Positions 28,117-36,176 of a DNA stretch of 64,000 nt are shown here, piece by piece; the first letter of the stretch is position 1; every line of letters begins with the position of its first letter. A model generated the notes under the pieces. That model was given only the letters and a program-made list of their open reading frames with translations. It was not told where the DNA came from and made no database searches. A program made the translations under genes and the position numbers. The DNA is from Chloroherpetonaceae bacterium (GTDB taxonomy: Bacteria; Bacteroidota; Chlorobiia; Chlorobiales; Thermochlorobacteraceae). The stretch is from the NCBI GenBank assembly GCA_033763895.1, contig JANRJQ010000004.1:62001-126000 (forward strand), written 5' to 3'.

Positions 28117-28124
28117 TATATTTG
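28117..28124 (+). promoter_or_regulatory. Candidate -7 box of the inositol-phosphatase gene
   Basis: TATATTTG fits TAnnTTTG and ends 26 bases before the start codon. No convincing -33 box is visible. Confidence 0.35.
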
Positions 28125-28150
28125 ATTCAATAAGTAATGCACTTGGAGTT

Positions 28151-28957
28151 ATGACAAAAGATCTCATTGCCGCAATTGATGCTGCCAAAGCAGCCGGAAA
28201 GCATGCGAAAAGAAATTTCGGGAAGCTTCGAGAAGCGCATATCAGCATGAAAGACCGAAATGACTTTGTAACGACAGTTGATAAAAAGTGTGAGGAATTA
28301 GCGGCTCGTGCCATAAGAAAAAAATTCCCTGAAGATTCGATTCAAGGAGAAGAGGGAACATTAGAAACGGGTTCCTCGGGAAGAAAATGGGTCATTGATC
28401 CTCTTGACGGAACCACTAACTTTATTCACTCTCTACCCACCTTTTCTGTTAGTATCGCGCTTATTGATTCTGACAATGATATTCGTGTAGGCGCTATTTA
28501 TCATCCTTCCGCAAAGGAACTCTTTACAGCCGAGCGAGGCAAGGGCGCTTATTTAAACAATCGCAGAATCAAGGTGACAAGAAATTTCAGAACCTTCAAT
28601 CTTCTTTTGGCTACAGGCTTCCCTTATAAGATTCAAGAACAAGTGGATCAGTACTTAGCATTGTTTAAGGATTTTCTATTAGATTCATCAGGTATCCGTC
28701 GTCCCGGCTCGGCTGCAATAGACTTGGCTTATACTGCTTGCGGCCGTTTCGATGGATTTTGGGAGCTTGGGCTAAACGCTTGGGATATGGCAGCGGGCGC
28801 TTTGATGGTTCGCGAAGCCGGCGGGCTTGTTACAGACTTTGATGGAAACAATCATTATCTCTCCAAAGGTCACATTGTTGCTAGCAACGGGAAAATCCAC
28901 CCTTGGATGCTTGAAAAAGTGCAACGACATTTTCCTTTGGAACCAAACAATTCTTAA
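28151..28957 (+). CDS. Inositol monophosphatase family protein (SuhB-like)
   Basis: 268 residues, Mg-dependent phosphatase of the IMPase fold. Metal ligands are visible in IQGEEGT (Glu) and WVIDPLDGTTNFIHSLPTFSVSIAL (Asp, Asp), and the second motif is ELGLNAWDMAAGALMVREAGG. The lack of specificity residues prevents a choice between inositol-1-phosphatase, histidinol-phosphatase and similar activities. In many bacteria SuhB also works with NusA in rRNA transcription. It starts a plus-strand group that continues with the binding-protein-like gene 21 bp later. Confidence 0.92.
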   Translation: MTKDLIAAIDAAKAAGKHAKRNFGKLREAHISMKDRNDFVTTVDKKCEELAARAIRKKFPEDSIQGEEGTLETGSSGRKWVIDPLDGTTNFIHSLPTFSVSIALIDSDNDIRVGAIYHPSAKELFTAERGKGAYLNNRRIKVTRNFRTFNLLLATGFPYKIQEQVDQYLALFKDFLLDSSGIRRPGSAAIDLAYTACGRFDGFWELGLNAWDMAAGALMVREAGGLVTDFDGNNHYLSKGHIVASNGKIHPWMLEKVQRHFPLEPNNS

Positions 28958-28978
28958 ATCAATTAGCTGTTTTCACGA

Positions 28979-30904
28979 ATGACCAAAATAAAATTCAAGC
29001 TCTCCTTACTTCACCTTTTTGGATTCATTCTCCCTGCTTTGATTTCGATTTTATTCATCACTCCAAATGCCTCTCTGGCTCAGCGAAAAAAAACAAAAGC
29101 CGTTGAAACCTCCGGAAATTCTCAAGGTGGAGTGAATTACAATCCCAACAAGGAGCAATTGGAACGAGGGAAATTGAAAACGCCGATTCAGTTTTTTAAC
29201 GCAGCTAAAGGGAAATTTCGTGAAGAAAAATTTGCCCAAGCTGAAGAGCTTTTTACTCGGTATTTGCAAAAGATTGCTGGAGAGCCTCAATCGCGAATCG
29301 AGGCGGGGAAGCTTTTTTACGAAAAATCACTGATTGAACAAGCCAAGTACGAACAAGCATCAAAAGCTTGCAATCAAATCTATTTTTCTTCGGCTGGTGA
29401 TGCCGCCCGCCGCGAATCTCAATTCGACTTATCCATCATTTACGCTCGGCAATTGCAGTATGAATCAGCTGCAAAACAATTGGTTGAATTGATTGGCACT
29501 CCTTTCTCACCATTGGATAAGCTTCGGGCTAAAGCCCTACTTTATCTTAGGGTTCTCGCTGCGACAAGGCTCACCCCAACCGAGCTTCGCACCCTTTATT
29601 CGTTTTCAAAATCGAAAAATCATGACCTTTCCGCCCTATTCTTTCTTGAATCAAGCCAACGATTGTTTGGAAAAGATTCCACCGATTTCGATTTACTCTC
29701 GAATGAAATTCAAGCTTTTCTTTCGGAGAACCCTTCGGTCTCGGCTTATTATAAAACCGCCCTTCAAAACCTCAAGAACAAATGTTCACAAGCAAAGTCT
29801 GTAGGTTTTTTCAAGTTGAAGTATGCATTGGTACTTCCGGTCAAACTTGAAGTTTTTGATTCAGAAGCACCAGAGGCTCGGAGCATAGGCGTACAAATTT
29901 TAGAAGGAATCCTTCATGCCACCACATCAGCTAACCTCAATCCTCTAAATGGCAGCCGTCATATCTCACTTCATTTCCAAAATGAACTTTTGGATTCAAC
30001 AAGACTTCTTTCAGGTCTTAATGAACTGATTCAAAATGAACATATATCTCTCGTCATTGGGCCTATATTTAGCGAAAAAGCAAGGCTCATATCAAAGTTT
30101 CTTTCTTCAAAAGGAATTCCGATGATTACGCCAACTGCAACGGACGAATCCATCTCCAAGAATTCTACTTTCGCTTTTCAAATCAACCCAACTTATCGCA
30201 TGCGAGGTTCAATCATTGCCGATTACCTCATCCGTGAACAAAAAGCTGATACCGTTATCATTTTCGCTCAAGACAGCACTTATGGAAAGGAAATGGCCGA
30301 AGGATTTCGAGAAACGATGCTTAAAAACAAGAAGATTGTCAAGTTCTACGCCTTGCTTTCACCCAATTTTACTTCACTAAAAAAAGCCATAGAACCCTTG
30401 AGAATTGAGTTCAAGGAAGAGACTGGATATGCACCTACTAGTTCACAATTCATCTATCTTCCAATGACAACCTTAGAAGCTGCTGGTATTGCGGCCTCGC
30501 AATTGAAAGTTTTTAATTTTACCGGAAAATTTGTCGGATCTGGAGATTGGTTCAATCCATCCAAACTACAACTCTATAAAGATTTGGTTGATAGCGTTTT
30601 TTTTGCAATTGATAGCGATGTGCAGCCGGATCATCCCCTTGTACGAAGTACCGCCGAAACCTATCGAAATTATTGGCGAATGCCCATAGACGCTATGTTC
30701 TGGCGAGGTTATGATACCATCGATTATCTGACACAAGTCACTTCGGCAAAAAACTCAATCACTCCCAGCGATTTTGTTTCTTTACTCAAAGCTGCTCCAC
30801 CATTCCGAGGCGTTCATACTGAAGTTTATTTTCAAGGAGGCTCCGTCAATTCGAGAATGAATATCATGCGTTACCTTGGGGGCAAAATCAAAAGAGTTAA
30901 TTAA
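28979..30904 (+). CDS. Exported TPR plus type-1 periplasmic-binding-protein fusion
   Basis: 641 residues. An N-terminal signal peptide (hydrophobic 10-34, cleavage near SLAQ-RKK) is followed by a helical part with tetratricopeptide-like repeats (about 65-260: FFNAAKGKFREEKFAQAEELFTRYLQ) and then a type-1 periplasmic binding fold (about 275-640). The latter has LVIGPIFSEKARLISKFLSSKGIPMITPTATDESIS and AQDSTYGKEMAEGFRETML, typical of Leu/Ile/Val-binding proteins. No permease or ATPase is adjacent. The architecture resembles LpoA, an activator of penicillin-binding protein, but the Cys lipid anchor is missing. Function unknown. Confidence 0.8.
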   Translation: MTKIKFKLSLLHLFGFILPALISILFITPNASLAQRKKTKAVETSGNSQGGVNYNPNKEQLERGKLKTPIQFFNAAKGKFREEKFAQAEELFTRYLQKIAGEPQSRIEAGKLFYEKSLIEQAKYEQASKACNQIYFSSAGDAARRESQFDLSIIYARQLQYESAAKQLVELIGTPFSPLDKLRAKALLYLRVLAATRLTPTELRTLYSFSKSKNHDLSALFFLESSQRLFGKDSTDFDLLSNEIQAFLSENPSVSAYYKTALQNLKNKCSQAKSVGFFKLKYALVLPVKLEVFDSEAPEARSIGVQILEGILHATTSANLNPLNGSRHISLHFQNELLDSTRLLSGLNELIQNEHISLVIGPIFSEKARLISKFLSSKGIPMITPTATDESISKNSTFAFQINPTYRMRGSIIADYLIREQKADTVIIFAQDSTYGKEMAEGFRETMLKNKKIVKFYALLSPNFTSLKKAIEPLRIEFKEETGYAPTSSQFIYLPMTTLEAAGIAASQLKVFNFTGKFVGSGDWFNPSKLQLYKDLVDSVFFAIDSDVQPDHPLVRSTAETYRNYWRMPIDAMFWRGYDTIDYLTQVTSAKNSITPSDFVSLLKAAPPFRGVHTEVYFQGGSVNSRMNIMRYLGGKIKRVN

Positions 30905-30930
30905 TTCATCAAACCTAAATCAACATAAAC

Positions 30931-31611
30931 ATGAATCGTAACTTCTTCAAACATTCAATCACTGTGGCTGTTATAATTTCGGTATTATTTATTTTTGGCG
31001 GATGTAAATCGAATGATGAAGAAATTCTCATTTTAAAAAATGATAAGGCCCGATTGGAACAACAAGTTTCTCTTCAGATTAACTCTATCGATAGTTTGAA
31101 AAAGATGAATTCAACACTTCTTGGAGGTGCTGCCAATAAGGTGAGTGAATTGATTGAAAACAACACCAACTTAGAATCAATTATTCAACTTCGCCAAAAA
31201 ACCATTGATTCGCTCAGCGGTAAATTAGCCACAACTTACGGGGAACTTCGCTCAACCACCGAAACGCTTCAAAAAGAAAAATTAGAGACGGCAAAAAAAG
31301 ACAGTATCAATTCGAGACTAGAACGCTCACTTGGTCAACGAGAATCAGAAGCATCAACGCTAAAACAACAAAATGAAACTTTGCAAAATGCGAACAAAGA
31401 AATGAGTGAACGGATTGGGCGTCTTTCAACACAAGTAACCGAGATTCGGCAACGAACAGAAGGAATTTCAACAGACATCAATCAATCTCGAACCAATATT
31501 TCATCCTTTAGAGAAGAAGTTGGAAAGCAGCTTAATGCCATTCAAGAGAAGTTAGATCGGCAAAGAGCCCCGAAGTCTCAGCCGGCTGAAGTCGAATCTA
31601 AACCGCAGTAA
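30931..31611 (+). CDS. Coiled-coil lipoprotein (first of two)
   Basis: 226 residues. The signal peptide ends in the lipobox IFGGC-KSND, so the protein should be lipid-anchored. The rest is nearly all predicted coiled coil with heptads of Leu, Ile and many Gln, Glu, Lys, Ser (for example KNDKARLEQQVSLQINSIDSLKK and LQKEKLETAKKDSINSRLERSL), ending in a Pro-rich polar tail. No enzymatic motif is present. It is 26 bp downstream of the binding-protein fusion and 111 bp upstream of a second coiled-coil lipoprotein. It may be an envelope spacer or tether. Confidence 0.8.
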   Translation: MNRNFFKHSITVAVIISVLFIFGGCKSNDEEILILKNDKARLEQQVSLQINSIDSLKKMNSTLLGGAANKVSELIENNTNLESIIQLRQKTIDSLSGKLATTYGELRSTTETLQKEKLETAKKDSINSRLERSLGQRESEASTLKQQNETLQNANKEMSERIGRLSTQVTEIRQRTEGISTDINQSRTNISSFREEVGKQLNAIQEKLDRQRAPKSQPAEVESKPQ

Positions 31612-31722
31612 GATTAATAGATAGTTACGCCCTCATTTATTTTTATAAATGGGTGTATCTTGCCCAAGTTTATTAAAAGAATTTTTTCTAATATTTTTCA
31701 CTTAAACTACACGCAATACGAT

Positions 31723-32580
31723 ATGAAAAGAATCGTTTTATCAGTGTTAGTGCTACTCACTTTTGCACTAACTTCGTGTGATAATGGCACGAAAGAGCTT
31801 ACCCAATCAAAAGCTCAAATTGAAAGCCTTCAGCAAGAGCTAACTCAATACTCAACGCAATTTGAAGATGTCAACAAACAGAAACAAGCGCTTGAAGCCT
31901 CTGTTTCAGAACTTGCTACAAGTGCAAATCAATTGAAGTTGCTCCTTCCCAATGATCCTAAAAAGGCATATAGCAATGATATTACCGGAATGATTTCAGG
32001 GATTAAAGATAAAATTGAATCTCAAAACGCTACCATTTCAAAACTTCAAGGGGAAGTCAGCCGGTTGAAGTCGGTATTAGCAGAAAAAGAAAAAGCCTTA
32101 ACTACTGCATACAAAAAGATTGATTCCTTAACCTCGGCCAACGAATCGTTGAAAAAAGCAAACGAAAAACTGCTTTCGGATATTGCTGAAGTTCGGAAAA
32201 AGGCTGAAGCTGAAGTCGAAGCCGCACAGCAAAAAATTCGTGACCTCGAGGGTCAACTCTTTATTTTCTCTCGTGCTTTTTATGTAGTGAACAATGCCGG
32301 TGGACTTAGAAAGATTGGCGTTCTTGATGGAACAAAGTTAAATCCGGCTTTTAACTTGAATGAAAATCGCGATCAATTTGAAGTGGTTGATAAAAACAAA
32401 ACGACGGAGATTGTTGTCGCCACTACTGTGAAGGATGTCAAACTCTGGACACCTCACTTGAAAGGATCTTATGAAGTGGTGGCTGACCCGACCGATCCGA
32501 AAAAATCTATAATTAAAATTCTTCAAAACGAGGAATTTTGGATGATGACAAATTATCTCGTTGTCGGAAACGACGGCTAA
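31723..32580 (+). CDS. Coiled-coil lipoprotein with C-terminal beta domain (second of two)
   Basis: 285 residues from the ATG at 31723 (MKRIVLS), since the signal peptide and lipobox (FALTSC-DNG) begin there; an in-frame ATG at 31660 would put 21 residues ahead of it. Residues 25-190 are coiled coil (KAQIESLQQELTQYSTQFEDVNKQKQALE). The C-terminal ~100 residues form a beta-rich domain (FYVVNNAGGLRKIGVLDG, then VATTVKDVKLWTPHLKGSYEVV). Similar coiled-coil lipoproteins of Bacteroidota are sometimes annotated as Cbp1-type adhesins; that function is not shown here. A good terminator follows. Confidence 0.8.
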   Translation: MKRIVLSVLVLLTFALTSCDNGTKELTQSKAQIESLQQELTQYSTQFEDVNKQKQALEASVSELATSANQLKLLLPNDPKKAYSNDITGMISGIKDKIESQNATISKLQGEVSRLKSVLAEKEKALTTAYKKIDSLTSANESLKKANEKLLSDIAEVRKKAEAEVEAAQQKIRDLEGQLFIFSRAFYVVNNAGGLRKIGVLDGTKLNPAFNLNENRDQFEVVDKNKTTEIVVATTVKDVKLWTPHLKGSYEVVADPTDPKKSIIKILQNEEFWMMTNYLVVGNDG

Positions 32581-32608
32581 TTCTTCATCCACGTTTGAAA
32601 AGGATATA

Positions 32609-32637
32609 GGGGCGAGTCATCGCCCCTTATTTTTTTG
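32609..32637 (+). terminator. Intrinsic terminator after the lipoprotein genes
   Basis: GGGGCGA (32609-32615) and TCGCCCC (32620-32626) form a 7-bp stem with loop GTCA, followed by TTATTTTTTT. Confidence 0.9.
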
Positions 32638-32666
32638 AAAAAAAATGATTGGTCTCTTTATTCGGG

Positions 32667-32692
32667 TTTGTGAAGGAAGGGTTGTATTTTTG
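32667..32692 (+). promoter_or_regulatory. Candidate promoter of pgsA
   Basis: TATTTTTG at 32685-32692 fits TAnnTTTG and lies 26 bases before the start codon. A TTTG at 32667-32670 is nearer than expected (14-base spacer), so only the -7 box is suggestive. Confidence 0.3.
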
Positions 32693-32717
32693 GACGAGTT
32701 TGAAAATTGAACGATTT

Positions 32718-33341
32718 ATGATTTCGACACTGCCAAATCAGCTAACGACGCTGCGAATACTTTTAACCCCGCTTTTTGTTGGTCTTTTTGTCTCAGATTC
32801 ACCTAAGCTTAAGCTTTGGGGTGTTTTTGTATTTATTCTTGCCTCTTTAACCGACCTCTATGACGGCTATCACGCAAGAAAATATGGACAAATTACGCGG
32901 TGGGGTGCATTTATGGACCCTTTAGCGGATAAAATCCTCATTACTTCTGCATTTCTCATTTTCGTTTATGAAGGCTTTCTTCCTCTTTGGCTGGTTGTTA
33001 TTGTCGCACTTCGCGATATTGTGGTAACGCTCTTAAGACTTTACGCTGAAATTCAGAATAAACCCGTGGTAACGAGCAAATCGGCCAAAATTAAAACCCT
33101 TTTTCAAAATGTTTTGGCGTATGTTCTTTTACTTTTAGACACCCTTCGACAAAAGTCCTTCTTTGGAAGTTCAATAGCGGAGAATGCCCTTACTTGGTTG
33201 AAGTCTCCATCAGTTCTTTGGGCGATGATTTTTCTTACGATTTTTACCGTTTATACTGGGTTTTCCTACATTATTGAGAACTCGAAAACCTTAAGAGAAG
33301 CATATCTTGGCATTCGATCAAATATTAAGGCAATCGTATGA
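32718..33341 (+). CDS. pgsA: CDP-diacylglycerol--glycerol-3-phosphate phosphatidyltransferase
   Basis: 207 residues from the ATG at 32718 (MISTLPNQLTTLRIL), the family start; an upstream start at 32649 reads as unrelated sequence. The CDP-alcohol phosphotransferase motif DGYHARKYGQITRWGAFMDPLAD has the conserved Asp, Ala-Arg, Gly and the two final Asp residues. At least five membrane segments are visible. The enzyme makes phosphatidylglycerol-phosphate in the inner membrane. It ends 2 bp before the end of the converging ADP-ribosylglycohydrolase-like gene. Confidence 0.93.
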   Translation: MISTLPNQLTTLRILLTPLFVGLFVSDSPKLKLWGVFVFILASLTDLYDGYHARKYGQITRWGAFMDPLADKILITSAFLIFVYEGFLPLWLVVIVALRDIVVTLLRLYAEIQNKPVVTSKSAKIKTLFQNVLAYVLLLLDTLRQKSFFGSSIAENALTWLKSPSVLWAMIFLTIFTVYTGFSYIIENSKTLREAYLGIRSNIKAIV

Positions 33342-33343
33342 TT

Positions 33344-34039
33344 TCATTTTTCGTATTTTAGCTGAATTATTTTTATTATTTCCTCTGAGCTTTCTAATCC
33401 TTCAATCCACTCTTTTGGGATGTTATCAATACTTTTCCCCATTAATTCAATCCCGCCGGCTATTGAACCTGTAAAACCCGTAAGCCCTCCCATATTGATT
33501 GTTGAGAGTAAAAAGGTTTCATAATCGGCATTATTTCGTAAGAAAAAAGTGATTGAAAGTTCAATGGCATCATTTTCGGTCATCGCATTGCCATATTCAG
33601 TTATTAAATCAATCGGGTAGTAGCCTTCCGTTCGGCTCATTTTATTAATAAATTCTGCTCCAAAAACTTCTTCCGCAACTCGTTTGGCTTCACTTTTCAT
33701 TTCACTTTGTGCATAACTAAAGCAAATATTAGCGACCTTAAGCGCATTATCGGGTGAAATTCTTAATAATTCAACCAAGTATCTTGCGATTTCCGTTTCA
33801 GAAAGAGGAAGTGTTAATGATTTCAATAGCGGTATCGGATTTATGCTATTCTGCCCTTTTCTTAACCCAGTCTTGACCATCGTTGTGAAGTATTCATCGG
33901 TATAACCCTTAATTCCTTTGAAGAATTGGCGTAAAATATGATGTGGCTTTCCGTGTGCAGGTAATCCCAAGGCATTTCCAATTAGTGAACCCAATAGAAA
34001 TGCCCCACTTTGTTCACTTGTGAGCGATAAGTTCTTCAT
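33344..34039 (-). CDS. Degenerate ADP-ribosylglycohydrolase family protein
   Basis: 231 residues from the ATG at 34039 (MKNLSLTSEQSGAFLLGSLIGNALG); an ATG at 34123 is also open but would crowd the divergent transporter gene. The helical ADP-ribosylglycohydrolase fold is recognisable: GSLIGNALGLPAHG replaces G..xGDALG, TDEY (residues 47-50) replaces TDDT, and GGLTGFTGSIAGG (from residue 184) replaces the hallmark GGDTDT..AIAG. The Asp and Thr residues that bind the two Mg ions are thus mostly absent, so hydrolysis is unlikely. It could bind ADP-ribose or a modified protein. Not coupled to any obvious partner. Confidence 0.75.
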   Translation of the reverse strand: MKNLSLTSEQSGAFLLGSLIGNALGLPAHGKPHHILRQFFKGIKGYTDEYFTTMVKTGLRKGQNSINPIPLLKSLTLPLSETEIARYLVELLRISPDNALKVANICFSYAQSEMKSEAKRVAEEVFGAEFINKMSRTEGYYPIDLITEYGNAMTENDAIELSITFFLRNNADYETFLLSTINMGGLTGFTGSIAGGIELMGKSIDNIPKEWIEGLESSEEIIKIIQLKYEK

Positions 34040-34157
34040 AGCACAAGCTTGGTTGATTTCCAAAAGAAATTCTTCTCTTAAAATGTTTAAATTTGTAACA
34101 GTATCGCAGTTAACGCGACCCAAAATGAAGCTATCAAGTTATTAAAAAGGAGTTAAT

Positions 34158-35816
34158 ATGTTCGACTTTTTGCTCTCCTTCCTTTCACACAACCCGATTA
34201 TCCTTCTCTTTTTAACCATTGGTATCGGATTTTTTTTAAGTGAAATTAAAATAAAAGGCATCGGCTTAGGCGTCGTGGCCGTGCTATTTGTGGGTATTGG
34301 CTTAGGGGCTTGGGGGAAAGAGGCTTTCCGTATGCCTGAAATCATCAGCCAAATCGGTTTGCTGCTCTTTGTTTACACCATTGGCTTGCATGCCGGCCCG
34401 GCATTTTTTAGAATCTTAAAGAATAATGGGGTTCTGCTTTCAGTTCTTGCTTTGGTTGCCGTGCTTTCTGCTTCCGTAGCCGTGTGGCTGACGGTAAAAT
34501 ATGGGAACATCAATCCCGTTACTGCCGTCGGTCTTTTTTGCGGCGCATTAACAAATACGCCGGCTCTTGCAGCAGCCGGAGAAAGTTTAGGGAAATCGCC
34601 CGAAGCGGCCTTTCTCACTGTGGGTTATTCGGTAGCGTATCCGCTTGCGGTTGCAATCCCCATTCTCATTGCTCAATTTTACGCCCAATCAAGGAAACTC
34701 AATATTGCTGAGGAAACAAAGCGGGCGGAGATTTCATCGGGCGAAAACAATGAGCCGCCGGTCGCAAAAAATGTTGTGATCGAAAATGCGGCTTTAGAAG
34801 GCTTAACTATTAGTGAAGCGATTCCCCCGGACTTGATGATTAAGGTCAGCAGGTACGAAAGACGAAAAACCTCGCACGATGAAGAAACGGATGTTCAAAT
34901 TCCCACTCTGCAAACCACCTTAAAGCGTGGTGATATTTTGCATCTCGTAGGTTCTGCTGCTTCCCTATTGACCATTATTCCCACTCTAGGAACGGAAATT
35001 TCATCTGCCGGTCCAGAAACCCGCCGCGACCAAATTGACTACCGCCGAATTCTCATTACTAACTCTGAATTGGTTGGCCGCACAATCGAAGAAACCAAAT
35101 TCGAAGAAAAATATGGCGCGGTTATCACGCGTTTGCGACGAGGGGACACTGAATTTGTTCCATCCCCAAAAACCGTTTTAGAGCGTGGCGATCGAGTCCG
35201 TGTGGTGGCACCGGCAAGCAAAATGCCTGAAATCTCAAAGTACTTGGGCGATAGTTTCAGAGCGATTTCGGAAACTGATTTTTTCTCGTTTGCCGTCGGT
35301 ATTTTATTGGGCGCACTTTTGGGAAACATTGTCATCCCGATTGGAGAGCACTTTAGCATCAAATTAGGGCTCGCCGGTGGGCCGCTTATCGTTGCACTGA
35401 TTTTAGGGTACATCGGCCGCACAGGCCCGATTTTCTGGACACTCCCGCTGAATATCAACTTTACTTTCCGTCAGTTGGGGCTTGTGCTTTTCTTTTCTGC
35501 TGTCGGACTCAAAGCCGGCGGAAGTTTTGCAGAGGCTTTTGCGGATCAAGGGTTGCGATTGATCGGATTCGGCGCACTCATCACCACAATTTCAGCTTGC
35601 ATTTTATTTTTTGGTTCTTTGTGGATTATGAAATCGGATTGGGTAACCAGCACGGGGGCTTTGGCCGGAGGTCAAACTCAACCGGCAATTCTTTCCTTTG
35701 TCGGGAATATGGCCAAATCAGAAGCGCCAAATGTCGCTTATGTATCCATACTGCCGGCGGCAATGATTTTTAAGATTTTGGTCGCGCAAATTCTCTTGTG
35801 GTTTTTGACATTGTAA
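34158..35816 (+). CDS. AspT/YidE/YbjL-type membrane transporter
   Basis: 552 residues. Two membrane blocks of about five to six helices each (residues 15-180 and 375-552) surround a cytosolic part with two TrkA-C-like domains (roughly 210-285 and 295-370, seen in the paired strands VERG/TLKRGDILHLVGS and VLERGDRVRVVAP). The repeats GLFCGALTNTPALAAAGESLG and GALAGGQTQPAILSFVGN are the duplicated motifs of aspartate:alanine antiporter-related proteins. The substrate is not known. AAGGAG stands 6-11 bases before the ATG, one of the best ribosome-binding sites in the window. Confidence 0.9.
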   Translation: MFDFLLSFLSHNPIILLFLTIGIGFFLSEIKIKGIGLGVVAVLFVGIGLGAWGKEAFRMPEIISQIGLLLFVYTIGLHAGPAFFRILKNNGVLLSVLALVAVLSASVAVWLTVKYGNINPVTAVGLFCGALTNTPALAAAGESLGKSPEAAFLTVGYSVAYPLAVAIPILIAQFYAQSRKLNIAEETKRAEISSGENNEPPVAKNVVIENAALEGLTISEAIPPDLMIKVSRYERRKTSHDEETDVQIPTLQTTLKRGDILHLVGSAASLLTIIPTLGTEISSAGPETRRDQIDYRRILITNSELVGRTIEETKFEEKYGAVITRLRRGDTEFVPSPKTVLERGDRVRVVAPASKMPEISKYLGDSFRAISETDFFSFAVGILLGALLGNIVIPIGEHFSIKLGLAGGPLIVALILGYIGRTGPIFWTLPLNINFTFRQLGLVLFFSAVGLKAGGSFAEAFADQGLRLIGFGALITTISACILFFGSLWIMKSDWVTSTGALAGGQTQPAILSFVGNMAKSEAPNVAYVSILPAAMIFKILVAQILLWFLTL

Positions 35817-35844
35817 AACTCAGAGTTAGAATTCAAGGAAATTG

Positions 35845-36075
35845 AATTTAAGCTTTTGGGTAAAGAATTTACCGACATGTGTAATAAATTTTCATACATT
35901 TCTATCAAATTTTGTTGCTCGTGTTCTCTTTTTTCATACCCGTGTTATGAAATTTGCTACTCATGTATCAAATTTTATGTTTCATGTTATGAATTTTTAT
36001 ACTTGTGTTACAACTTTTATAGCTCCAGTAGGAAATTATCATACCCGAGTATTCATTATTGATACTGAAATTTTG
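35845..36075. repeat. Degenerate 21-bp tandem repeat (about 11 units)
   Basis: Eleven consecutive 21-base units, in phase from 35845, fit the loose consensus AATTTTCATACTCGTGTTATG. In one frame each unit reads like N-F-H-T-R-V-M: NFHTFLS, NFVARVL, FFHTRVM, KFATHVS, NFMFHVM, NFYTCVT, TFIAPVG and so on. The units differ at many positions but keep the phase, with no spacers. It fills the 360-bp gap between the transporter gene and the end of argS, where I see nothing else. Coding is uncertain: the frame has only a TTG start and runs into the antisense of argS. Confidence 0.75.
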
Positions 36076-36176
36076 ATATTCTATCTGATTGATTTGGATG
36101 AATGGTTGATTGGAAAATCCGAATTAAGATTCTGCTTTTTTTGTGGAAATGAACCTAAAACGATCGAAATCAATCA

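Noticed and set aside
31640-31665. An imperfect CATTTAT/ATAAATG hairpin as terminator between the lipoprotein genes
   Set aside because: The stem is AT-only with no T tract, so it is not a credible terminator.
35039-35458. A 139-codon minus-strand frame inside the AspT-like gene
   Set aside because: It is fully antisense to a strongly supported coding region.
35845-36075. A CRISPR array
   Set aside because: The units abut without spacers and are too variable; no cas gene is near.
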